From CAZYMF01 sp964648215 (GTDB lineage: Bacteria; Desulfobacterota; Binatia; HRBIN30; JACQVA1), in the NCBI GenBank assembly GCA_964648215.1, contig CAZYMF010000217.1, positions 1-7,911 on the forward strand: a stretch of 7,911 bases of DNA, given 5' to 3'. The translations under genes were made by a program, and so were the position numbers. Under the pieces are notes generated by a model, which had not been told where the DNA came from, ran no database searches, and saw only the letters and a list, made by a program, of their open reading frames with translations. Below, piece by piece: positions 1-5,419 of this stretch; the stretch's first letter is position 1, and every line of letters starts with the position of its first letter.

Positions 1-24
1 CGTAGGCGGCGATGCCCGACGTGG
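1..24. repeat. Left copy of a 24-bp exact direct repeat
   Basis: The first 24 bases are identical, in the same orientation, to 1626-1649 inside the flavin dehydrogenase gene, where the minus strand encodes the conserved stretch TSGIAAYG. Identity stops abruptly at base 25 versus base 1650. A chance 24-base match within 8 kb is very unlikely. The copy touches the window edge, so the repeat may extend leftwards. It could be the edge of an inserted segment, a gene fragment, a paralogue or an assembly artefact. Confidence 0.85.
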
Positions 25-226
25 AGGTGTTTCTACTTTCAGGGGCCGACCCCGGTTGATTGCGCAAGGGCCGAACGCCGTGCTCAGCCGCGCCGGCCAG
101 ATGCGCAGACCGTCGCAGAGCCGAATGGCCAGCTTGCCGGCGTCGGTCTGGAGCAACTCGTTCGGCCCGCGCAGCGCTCGGCTGATCTTTTGATCGCGAC
201 GGCATTCATTCTCGGCCGGTTGCCAC
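25..226. other. Non-annotated stretch, no gene supported
   Basis: This 202-bp stretch lies downstream of the antitoxin stop. On the minus strand a frame opens at ATG 205 and runs off the left edge without a stop. In that frame the repeat at 1-24 reads STSGIAAY, the same frame as in the flavin dehydrogenase. A second minus frame is also open and contains a stretch reading LAIRLCDGLRIWPARLS. I recognise neither product, see no ribosome binding site, and do not call a gene. It may be remnant DNA of the accessory island. Confidence 0.5.
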
Positions 227-499
227 TCATGCGACTTGGAGGAGGGCTTGCGGATTCCGTGCAGCCACCATGAGGAGCGTACGCGCAGCACCCGATGGCG
301 TGCGACGCCCTTGCTCCCAGTCCTGGAGGGTCCGCACCGAGACGCCGAGCAACTCGGCAAAGCGGGCTTGCGAAAGCCCCGTCCGCTCGCGAGTCCGGGC
401 AACGTCGGGCACATTGACCACACGTCCGTGGCGACCGCGCTTGATTTCGCGCAGTCCCTCCAGAATCTCCGCACCGATATTCCGTTGGGCCTTAGACAT
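227..499 (-). CDS. XRE-family antitoxin (HigA2/NadS-like)
   Basis: This 90-residue protein is the presumed antitoxin and DNA-binding autorepressor of a type II toxin-antitoxin module. A helix-turn-helix of the Cro/C1 type covers about residues 33-78, with the recognition core LSQARFAELLGVSVRTLQDW at 42-61 followed by EQGRRTPSG. The N-terminal 30 residues (ending GRVVNVPDV) are the linker typical of antitoxins whose toxin gene lies upstream. The ATG is preceded by AAGGAG (507-512 on the plus strand, read in reverse) 7 nt upstream, located inside the end of the toxin gene. The two genes overlap by 8 bp, so translation is probably coupled. The family is known to bind and neutralise RelE/HigB toxins and to repress its own operon. 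The toxin-first order matches higBA. Length is usual; nothing is missing. Confidence 0.88.
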   Translation of the reverse strand: MSKAQRNIGAEILEGLREIKRGRHGRVVNVPDVARTRERTGLSQARFAELLGVSVRTLQDWEQGRRTPSGAARTLLMVAARNPQALLQVA

Positions 500-806
500 C
501 TTCTAACTCCTTCCGAATCTGCCGCAGAACGTGAGTTGGAATGCTGTCGGCGACGCTCTTCGGGTAGATTGTCAGCATCCAGATGACGCCGCGGGCGATC
601 TTCGCGAAATAGATGATCCGGTATCCGCCCCGCTTTCCCCGCCCTCCTGCCGACCACCGCAACTTGCGCAGGCCACCGGAAGCGCGAATCACGCTGCCAG
701 CATCCGGGCGCTCGATCAGTGCCGACTGAACTGCTCGATATTCGTCGTCGCTCAAGTATTCCTGCACAAGTCGCGTAAAGAGTCGGCTCTCGACAAAACT
801 GATCAC
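492..806 (-). CDS. HigB/RelE-family mRNA interferase toxin
   Basis: The 104-residue product looks like a complete RelE/ParE-superfamily toxin of the HigB2 group, which cleaves mRNA on the ribosome. Visible hallmarks are the N-terminal strand and helix (ISFVESRLFTRL), the DDEYRAVQ helix at about residues 20-27, the basic core LRKLRWSAGGRGKRGGYR at about 46-63 followed by IIYF, and the C-terminal YPKSVADSIP segment. GTG 806 is the only plausible start: an in-frame TAG lies four codons upstream and the next in-frame GTG would remove the first strand. No Shine-Dalgarno sequence precedes it, and the likely promoter places +1 at about this codon, so a leaderless message is possible. It overlaps the antitoxin gene by 8 bp. 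The cleavage activity is inferred from the family. Confidence 0.88.
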   Translation of the reverse strand: MISFVESRLFTRLVQEYLSDDEYRAVQSALIERPDAGSVIRASGGLRKLRWSAGGRGKRGGYRIIYFAKIARGVIWMLTIYPKSVADSIPTHVLRQIRKELEDV

Positions 807-812
807 GGGCCC

Positions 813-841
813 ATGCTACGGCAATGCCGTAGTATCGTCAA
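813..841 (-). promoter_or_regulatory. Sigma70-like promoter of the HigBA-like operon
   Basis: On the minus strand TTGACG (836-841) is followed after exactly 17 bp by TAGCAT (813-818), a 5/6 match and a 4/6 match to the -35 and -10 consensus. The predicted +1 falls around 805-807, that is, on the GTG start of the toxin at 806. The -35 box lies inside the last codons of the DUF5615 gene, so the second module would have its own promoter although it follows the first on the same strand. Assignment is by eye. Confidence 0.6.
816..832. promoter_or_regulatory. 17-bp perfect palindrome, likely antitoxin operator
   Basis: The sequence ctacggcaatgccgtag consists of two perfect 8-bp arms around one central base. 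It fills most of the spacer between the -35 and -10 boxes, covers the first half of the -10, and lies 10-26 bp before the toxin start. Binding of the XRE antitoxin dimer, alone or with toxin, would block RNA polymerase, the usual autoregulation of this kind of module. The stop codon of the DUF5615 gene (816-818) is part of the palindrome. The absence of a U-run argues against a terminator. Confidence 0.7.
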
Positions 842-1175
842 ACCCCCGAACGCCGAAGCTCACCCGCCGCGGCCAGAGTAGCTCCAGTGCGTCAGGCAGT
901 ATCCGCACAAGGATGGTTCTGAGACGAGCATTGGACGTATTTCCACACCTGAGCCACAGCACCTGTGGAGGCTGTCCACGACGACGAACGAGATCCACGA
1001 AATCCTCGTCCTTTGTGAGCACGACGACGGCCGCTTTGCGGGCGCGTTCGAAGATCTCTCGGTCCTCTGCGTCCCGCAGTTCGAGGTCGCGAACGTGCGC
1101 GGCCTCAACTCCGACCCGGCGACCGATCCACGGACACAGCCGCGGAGAAATCTGGGCATCGACCCACAAGATCAC
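816..1175 (-). CDS. DUF5615 PIN-like nuclease, presumed toxin
   Basis: The 119-residue product matches the DUF5615 family (COG4634, predicted PIN-domain nuclease of a toxin-antitoxin system). Visible signs are the N-terminal strand with an acidic residue (LWVDAQISPRL, Asp6), the VRDLELRDAEDREIFERA helix region at about 28-45, the TKDEDFVDL motif at about 54-62 with acidic residues typical of PIN active sites, and LWLRCGNTSN at about 73-82. The GTG start overlaps the stop of the DUF433 gene as GTGA (4 bp), indicating translational coupling and a two-gene operon. DUF5615 genes are known to pair with DUF433 genes. The last 18 residues (from about PRRVSFGVRG) look less conserved. RNase activity is inferred only; the acidic residues appear intact. 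Confidence 0.82.
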   Translation of the reverse strand: MILWVDAQISPRLCPWIGRRVGVEAAHVRDLELRDAEDREIFERARKAAVVVLTKDEDFVDLVRRRGQPPQVLWLRCGNTSNARLRTILVRILPDALELLWPRRVSFGVRGFDDTTALP

Positions 1176-1417
1176 GCGGCAACCACCGGATGTCCGACAA
1201 ACCGCAAGCAGGCCTGGATGTCCTCGGGCTCCAGATCAGGATGCTCCTTCAGGATCTGCTTGGGAGTCATTCCCGACGCCAGAAGCTCCAGAACGTCGGA
1301 CACTCGAATCCGCATGCCGCGGATGCAGGGGCTCAGTACACCCTGGCCGCCGCGGTTGCGGACGTGCGTGTAGATCATGGTGGTGCGCACGTCGGCGTGG
1401 CGCAGGAGTTCCTGCAC
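1172..1417 (-). CDS. DUF433 antitoxin fused to recombinase C-terminus
   Basis: Residues 31-81 are a DUF433 domain (COG2442, predicted antitoxin), seen in CIRGMRIRVSDVLELLASGM followed by TPKQILKEHPDLEPEDIQA; its job would be to neutralise the DUF5615 protein encoded immediately downstream with a 4-bp GTGA overlap. The usual first ~15 residues of the domain, ending in a GGKP-like motif, are missing. In their place residues 1-30 read VQELLRHADVRTTMIYTHVR then NRGGQGVLSP, which is the C-terminus of an integron-type tyrosine recombinase including the box-III His and the nucleophile Tyr. The start is uncertain: GTG 1417, ATG 1378 or ATG 1315 are all in frame and none has a clear Shine-Dalgarno sequence. 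Starting at 1315 would leave only 47 residues. The antitoxin may be functional, chimeric, or dead. Confidence 0.72.
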   Translation of the reverse strand: MQELLRHADVRTTMIYTHVRNRGGQGVLSPCIRGMRIRVSDVLELLASGMTPKQILKEHPDLEPEDIQACLRFVGHPVVAA

Positions 1418-1432
1418 CGGCCGGATGTACCC
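1328..1432 (-). pseudogene. Integron-type integrase C-terminal remnant
   Basis: The minus-strand translation GYIRPVQELLRHADVRTTMI, continuing YTHVRNRGGQGVLSP, matches the last part of IntI-type tyrosine recombinases, whose usual text is close to GYDIRTVQELLGH..VSTTMIYTHVLNRGG.GV.SP. It holds the LLxH histidine and the YTHV catalytic tyrosine, but not the Arg boxes or the N-terminal domain. One residue (the Asp of GYDIR) appears deleted without loss of frame. Resemblance ends upstream near 1433; an in-frame stop follows at 1451-1453. Downstream the frame passes directly into DUF433 at 1327. This is recombinase debris, not an active enzyme. A general XerC/phage-type recombinase is the alternative, but the NRGG.GV.SP tail is characteristic of integron integrases. 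Confidence 0.75.
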
Positions 1433-1440
1433 TTCATCGT

Positions 1441-1490
1441 GCCGGTGGTGTCATGGGCACAAGCACAGGCTGGAAGCCTGTGCCACCGGC
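1441..1490. repeat. REP-like intergenic palindrome (TGFQPV type)
   Basis: A perfect 9-bp inverted repeat, gcacaggct / agcctgtgc around gga, lies at 1463-1483. A second pair, gccggtg (1441-1447) and caccggc (1484-1490), encloses it, giving a two-part hairpin with a bulge on one side. Its translation contains TGFQPV on one strand and TGWKPV on the other, a phrase that recurs in spurious ORFs of many environmental bacteria because this palindrome is dispersed at high copy. It lies between the flavin dehydrogenase stop and the toxin-antitoxin genes. There is no U-tract, so a rho-independent terminator is not supported. Confidence 0.75.
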
Positions 1491-1542
1491 CCAGGCCTCG
1501 GGCAGCGGTGCGAAGGGACAGTGTAAGTAGATGCCCTGCGGC

Positions 1543-3003
1543 TTACCGCGCTGCCGCCGCCGCGGTGCGGCCCGCCTGGCGGCCGAAGAAGGTGCCGTCG
1601 GCGAGCGAGATGCCGCTGACGTAGCCGTAGGCGGCGATGCCCGACGTGGTGCGGCCGGCGGCGTAGAGCCCTGCAATGACGGCGCCGTCGGGAGTCAGCA
1701 CCTCGCCCGTCACCCGCGTGTGCAGGCCGCCGAGCGTGAACGTCGCCCACAGGGTCTTGTCGGTGCTGCAGTCGATGGCCGCGTACGGCGGCGTCGTCAG
1801 CGGCTGCAGCATGGCTGCGCTCTTGTGAAAGAGCGGATCATCACCCTGCGCCGCATGATGGTTGTAGTACGCGACCGTGCTCACCAGCACGCCGGCCGGC
1901 ATGCCGAGGCTGCGCTCGAGATCCTCCACCGTTTCCTCGACGTGCGTGGCCGTCATGCCGGCGAGATTGCGCTCGTAGACGGCCGTGTCGACGATCAGGT
2001 ACATCCGGCCGTCCTGATGGAAGAGACACTCCTGACCCGCGCGGCCGTAGTACGTGTCCTCGTTGACGAAGCGCTGCCCGACGCGATTGACCAGGATGCC
2101 GCGCATGAGCCGGCGCGGCGGCGTCAGCGGGATCGCCACCTCCCCCGCGTCCATGCGGATGATGTCGGCCCCCGCCCCCATCGCCATGCGGATGGCGCGG
2201 CCGTCGTCGCCGTCCTGCCCGAGCTTGAAGCTGCACTTCGCCAGGAGCGGGCTGTAGCGGGCCACCATCTCGCGGTTCTGGATGAACCCGCCGGCGGTCA
2301 GGACGACGCCGCGGCGCGCCCGCACGCTACGCTCCGCGCCGTCCTGCCGCACGACGACGCCGACGACGCCACCCTGCCGGTCGACGACGAGCGTCTCGCA
2401 GCGGGTGTCGCCGAGGATGCGGGCGCCGCTGCGCTCGGTGGCGCTCACCAGCTTCTGCATCAGAAAGCCGCCGGCGGCACCCGCGTACTGCGGCTTGTGG
2501 GCGCGCGGCACCGGCTTGGCGATGCGATCGAAGGGAAACGCGTCTTCGCCGCCGGAGTACACCAGGCAGTCGTCCGTCGGCGGCTCCATGAACGGCTCCG
2601 GGTAGAACGTGTGCTTGAAAGGCACGCCGTGCGCCACCAGCCAGTGGAAGTGCGCGACGCTCTCGGCGCAGAAGATCCGCACCTTGGCCTCGTCGACTTG
2701 CGGACCGCAGGAGGCCATCAAGAACTTGTACATCTCCTCGGGCGAATCGTCGTAGCCGCACGCCTGCTGCACCGGCGTGCCCCCGCCCATGTAGATGAGA
2801 CCGCCCGACATCGCGGAAGTGCCGCCGCCACCGCTGGCGCGTTCGAGGACCAACACGTCCGCGCCCGCCTCCGCCGCCTCGATCGCCGCACAGGCGCCGG
2901 CGCAGCCGAACCCGACGACGACCACGTCGGCTTCCAGATCCCAGCTCTTCACGTCACCCGCGTCGCGAACCGCGGAGGCGTTCACGCTCTCACTCGTCGT
3001 CAT
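1543..3003 (-). CDS. FAD-dependent dehydrogenase (FrdA/KstD superfamily)
   Basis: This 486-residue flavoprotein belongs to the FAD_binding_2 superfamily that includes fumarate reductase flavoprotein and 3-ketosteroid dehydrogenases, enzymes that desaturate or reduce C-C bonds next to a carbonyl. The N-terminal Rossmann motif VVVVGFGCAGACAA has its glycines at about 31-36, with the ribose-binding Glu at about 54 (VLVLER). SGGGGTSAMSGGLIYMGGGT at about 57-76 is the FAD-contacting loop. The C-terminal FAD motif is TLGGLHTRVTGEV then GLYAAGRTTSGIAAYGYVSG and GISLADGTFFGRQAG. Start choice: a GTG at 3018 is also in frame, but GGAGG lies inside that extension, 8 nt before ATG 3003, so ATG 3003 is preferred. 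No signal peptide is seen, so it is probably cytosolic. It is divergent from the EthD-like gene. The substrate is unknown; a steroid or other cyclic ketone is inferred from neighbours. Confidence 0.85.
   Translation of the reverse strand: MTTSESVNASAVRDAGDVKSWDLEADVVVVGFGCAGACAAIEAAEAGADVLVLERASGGGGTSAMSGGLIYMGGGTPVQQACGYDDSPEEMYKFLMASCGPQVDEAKVRIFCAESVAHFHWLVAHGVPFKHTFYPEPFMEPPTDDCLVYSGGEDAFPFDRIAKPVPRAHKPQYAGAAGGFLMQKLVSATERSGARILGDTRCETLVVDRQGGVVGVVVRQDGAERSVRARRGVVLTAGGFIQNREMVARYSPLLAKCSFKLGQDGDDGRAIRMAMGAGADIIRMDAGEVAIPLTPPRRLMRGILVNRVGQRFVNEDTYYGRAGQECLFHQDGRMYLIVDTAVYERNLAGMTATHVEETVEDLERSLGMPAGVLVSTVAYYNHHAAQGDDPLFHKSAAMLQPLTTPPYAAIDCSTDKTLWATFTLGGLHTRVTGEVLTPDGAVIAGLYAAGRTTSGIAAYGYVSGISLADGTFFGRQAGRTAAAAAR
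1626..1649. repeat. Right copy of the 24-bp exact direct repeat
   Basis: This is the internal partner of bases 1-24, located in the codons for TSGIAAYG near the C-terminal FAD motif of the flavin dehydrogenase, 80 bp before its stop codon. The gene reads through it intact. Confidence 0.85.
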
Positions 3004-3092
3004 TCTTCGTTCCTCCACTCCGGGGGCAGCCGTCGGCAGCCCACTACCAGCGAATCGACATGCATGCTACGCACGGCGAAGCAGGAGGGATC
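3004..3092. promoter_or_regulatory. Divergent intergenic region
   Basis: These 89 bp separate two divergently transcribed genes and must hold their promoters, unless the leftward gene is served from elsewhere. The ribosome binding site of the leftward gene (GGAGG on the minus strand, about 3012-3016) and that of the rightward gene (AGGAGGG, 3083-3089) lie at its ends. Two direct copies of ggcagcc occur near 3025-3042, and atgcat sits at 3060-3065. I see no convincing -35/-10 pair or operator palindrome. Confidence 0.45.
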
Positions 3093-3788
3093 GTGGAAAA
3101 GCTGCTCTATGTGATTTGGAAGCCCGACGACGTTCCCATCGAACGCTTCCGCGGTGACCTTCTCGGCCCCACGGCGGAAAAGCTGATCGCGGCGGGGGCG
3201 CGCGGCCTGACGGTGACTCTGGCCGACGAGCGGGCGCTGCCGGGATTGAAGATCACGCAGATGCCCCAGCCGCTGACGGGGGTGGTGTCGGTGTGGCTGG
3301 ATACTGCCCTCGACCGCGCTCTCGTCGAGACGGCCCTGGCGCGCGTGAGCGCTCGGCTGGCGGGCTATCTGGCGCTGGAATCGGTGCCGTTGGTCAACAC
3401 GCGGCACGTCGGCCCCCTCGGCGAACGGACGCCGGGCCTGTACACGGTGGCGTTTCTCGAGAAGCCCGATGCCCTGACGTACGACGAGTGGCTGCAGCGC
3501 TGGCAGGGACAGCATACCGCCGTGGCGATCGCGACGCAGAGCACCTTCCTCTACATCCAGAACGTTCTGGTGCGGGCGCTCACCGCCGACGCGCCGCCCT
3601 GGGTCGCCATCGTCGAAGAGGCCTTCCCGGCGGAAGCGGCGACGGACCCGATGGTCTTCTACGACGCCGGCGGCTCTCCCGAACGGTTGCAGGAGCATCA
3701 ACGCCGCATGATGCAGAGCTGCGAGCGGTTCATCGACTTCAACCGCCTCGAGACCCATCCGATGAGCGCCTACGTTCTCCAGCGCTGA
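3093..3788 (+). CDS. EthD-like / dimeric alpha-beta barrel protein
   Basis: The 231-residue product appears to hold two ferredoxin-like halves of the dimeric alpha-beta barrel (EthD-type) fold. The first opens EKLLYVIWKPDDVPIERFRG. The second opens at about residue 116 with LYTVAFLEKPDALTYDEWLQ, followed by RWQGQHT, which resembles the aromatic-plus-His segment of EthD domains, and ends WVAIVEEAFP. EthD-like proteins are small accessory or oxygenase/isomerase-like proteins often found in hydrocarbon and steroid gene clusters; the reaction here is unknown. GTG 3093 is chosen because AGGAGGG stands just before it (4-5 nt spacing) and the fold begins at once. An in-frame ATG at 3060 would add 11 residues (MHATHGEAGGI) of no family character. 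It converges on the next SDR gene with only 16 bp between stops. Confidence 0.7.
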   Translation: MEKLLYVIWKPDDVPIERFRGDLLGPTAEKLIAAGARGLTVTLADERALPGLKITQMPQPLTGVVSVWLDTALDRALVETALARVSARLAGYLALESVPLVNTRHVGPLGERTPGLYTVAFLEKPDALTYDEWLQRWQGQHTAVAIATQSTFLYIQNVLVRALTADAPPWVAIVEEAFPAEAATDPMVFYDAGGSPERLQEHQRRMMQSCERFIDFNRLETHPMSAYVLQR

Positions 3789-3804
3789 AGAGCCGGCGCG
3801 CCGT

Positions 3805-4554
3805 TCAGATCGTCAGGCCGCCGTCGATCGAGATGATCGAGCCGGTCATGTAGCGCCCTTCCTCCGACGCCACGTACGCCACCAGACTGGCGATCTCCTC
3901 GGGCTGGGAGGTGCCGAGGGGCGTCATCAGCTTGTGTATGCAATTGGGGTCGGCGCCTTCCGGCAGCTTGAACGCGTTCATCAACGGCGTCGAGATCGCC
4001 CCCGGCGCCACGGCGTTCACACGCACGCCACGCTTCAGGTACTCGTCGGCGAGCGCGCGGGTGAGCTGGACCACACCGCCCTTCGAGGCGCAGTACGCCG
4101 CGCTGTACGACTGACCCATGAGCCCGGCGTTGGAGGCGATGTTGACGATGTTGCCGCCGCCGTCCATCAGATACGGCAGGGTGGCCTGCGCCATGAGGAA
4201 GCTGCCGGTGAGATTGACGCCGATGATGCGCGACCACTCCTCGAACGGCATCTCGTGCGAGTGGGCAAACTTGCCGATGCCGGCGCAGTTCACCAGCACC
4301 GACGGACGGCCGAGGTCGCTCGCCGCCGCGGTCACGCCGGCGCGCACCGAGGCGGGATCGCCAACGTCGATGCAATAGGCCTTCGCGTTGCCGCCCGCCT
4401 CGCGGATCCCGGCGGCCGTCGCTTCCACGGCGTCGAGCACCACGTCCACACAGGCGACCGCCGCCCCTTCGGCGGCGAGCCGCCGCGCCGTGGCGCGACC
4501 GAGGCCGGAGCCCGCGCCGGTGACGATCGCCGTCTGTCCTTCGAAACGTCCCAT
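3805..4554 (-). CDS. SDR-family oxidoreductase (NAD-type signature)
   Basis: This 249-residue classical short-chain dehydrogenase would interconvert an alcohol and a ketone. It shows TGAGSGLG at 12-19 (cofactor glycines), NCAG at 89-92 (variant of NNAG), Ser at about 141 (NIASNAG), and YCASK with Tyr154 and Lys158, so the catalytic triad is complete. The APGAIST stretch at 183-189 and the C-terminal GSIISIDGG are family-typical. Asp37 at the end of the second strand (VACVDV) points to NAD(H). Start: ATG 4554 is preferred because GGAGAG lies 9 nt upstream and the fold begins MGRFEGQTAIVTG. ATG 4563 has no spacer to that site. A GTG at 4599 overlaps the upstream SDR stop as GTGA and would add 15 residues (MTMCAEHNQNGEMNE). 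It is the last gene of the leftward series. Confidence 0.87.
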   Translation of the reverse strand: MGRFEGQTAIVTGAGSGLGRATARRLAAEGAAVACVDVVLDAVEATAAGIREAGGNAKAYCIDVGDPASVRAGVTAAASDLGRPSVLVNCAGIGKFAHSHEMPFEEWSRIIGVNLTGSFLMAQATLPYLMDGGGNIVNIASNAGLMGQSYSAAYCASKGGVVQLTRALADEYLKRGVRVNAVAPGAISTPLMNAFKLPEGADPNCIHKLMTPLGTSQPEEIASLVAYVASEEGRYMTGSIISIDGGLTI

Positions 4555-4595
4555 CTCGTTCATCTCTCCGTTCTGATTGTGCTCTGCACACATCG

Positions 4596-5387
4596 TCACG
4601 ACGGAGTGTCCGGCTCCGTCTTCTTCACCGCGTTGAGGTAGGCGGGCGGCTCACCGCCGCCGTGCACGGCGAGGCTCGCCCCGCTGATGTAACGCGCCAG
4701 GGACGAAGCCAGAAACAGACAGGCGTTGGCGACGTCCTCCGGCTCGCCCAGCCGCCCCAGGGGGACGGTGGCCGCCGCCGCCGCGATGCCGGCATCGTCG
4801 CCATAGTGAAGATGCGCCTGCTCGGTGCGGATCATGCCCGCGGTGACGGCGTTGACCCGCACCCGCGGCGCCCATTCCACCGCCAGCGTCTGGGTCAGAT
4901 TCAACAGCCCGGCCTTGGCCGCGCCATACGCCGCCGTGCCGGGCGAGGGGCGCGTGCCGCTGACGCTGGCGATGTTGATGATCACGCCGCCGGCCTCCTG
5001 CCGCTGCATCACCGCGTTGGCGCGCTGGGCGAAGTTGAGCGGCGCAACGAGGTTGAGCCTCACGATGGATTCCGAGAAGCGCGGCGACGCGGTCGCGGCG
5101 GCGGCGGCGGGCGAGCCGCCGGCGTTGTTGACCAGCACGTCGAGACGGCCGAAGCGCTCGGTGGTGGCGGCGACGACCTTGTCGATGTCCGCGATCTCGC
5201 GCACGTCGGCGGCGACGAACACCGCCTCCTTGCCGCCGGCGCCGGGAAGCGTTTCCGGCCGGTTGCGCCCGCAAATGACCACGTCCGCGCCGGCGGCGAG
5301 GAAGGCGGTGCTGATGCCGCGCCCGACCCCTTTGCCACCGCCGGTGACGATGACGGCCTTGCCGGACATGTCGAGAGGGTTGTTCAT
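4596..5387 (-). CDS. SDR-family oxidoreductase (NADP-type signature)
   Basis: This 263-residue classical SDR shows TGGGKGVG at 15-22, NNAG at 87-90, the structural Asn in LNL at about 112, Ser141 (NIASVSG), and YGAAK with Tyr154 and Lys158. The active site is complete. The second-strand end reads VVICGRNRPE, with Arg41 and Arg43 suited to the 2'-phosphate of NADP(H), unlike its downstream neighbour. The usual PG motif after the sixth strand is VTAGMIRT here. The C-terminus carries an extra tail after AVHGGGEPPAYLNAVKK. The start ATG 5387 lacks a clear Shine-Dalgarno sequence (only a GAGC-type run upstream). The stop lies 41 bp before the preferred start of the next SDR. Its substrate is probably a 3-hydroxy/oxo acyl-CoA or ring hydroxyl, inferred from the thiolase and acyl-CoA dehydrogenase upstream. 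Confidence 0.87.
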   Translation of the reverse strand: MNNPLDMSGKAVIVTGGGKGVGRGISTAFLAAGADVVICGRNRPETLPGAGGKEAVFVAADVREIADIDKVVAATTERFGRLDVLVNNAGGSPAAAAATASPRFSESIVRLNLVAPLNFAQRANAVMQRQEAGGVIINIASVSGTRPSPGTAAYGAAKAGLLNLTQTLAVEWAPRVRVNAVTAGMIRTEQAHLHYGDDAGIAAAAATVPLGRLGEPEDVANACLFLASSLARYISGASLAVHGGGEPPAYLNAVKKTEPDTPS

Positions 5388-5419
5388 GCTAGAGCTGCTC
5401 GCAAAAGAAATCGGAAACG

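Noticed and set aside
1463..1483. Hairpin considered as a rho-independent terminator
   Set aside because: No T-run follows on either strand, and the sequence belongs to a known type of dispersed palindromic repeat.
1451..1542. Minus-strand translation GIYLHCPF before the REP-like palindrome resembles the HemN/HemW radical SAM motif
   Set aside because: Only about eight residues fit, the CxxxCxxC cysteines do not follow, and the frame continues into the palindrome. Coincidence is more likely than a gene fragment.
1..1542. Integron attC site or CRISPR array in the accessory region
   Set aside because: I found no convincing pair of RYYYAAC/GTTRRRY core sites in an attC-like arrangement and no regularly spaced repeats. 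This was only an inspection by eye, so a structure-based attC search could still find one.
1531..3114. A 527-codon plus-strand open frame covering the whole flavin dehydrogenase gene
   Set aside because: It is antisense to a clearly recognisable flavoprotein. Its composition is dominated by Arg, Ala, His and Val as expected for a mirror frame of GC-rich DNA, it has no family motif, and it runs through the intergenic region into the next gene.
3789..3804. Bidirectional terminator between the convergent EthD-like and SDR genes
   Set aside because: The gap is only 16 bp and contains no stem-loop with a T-run.
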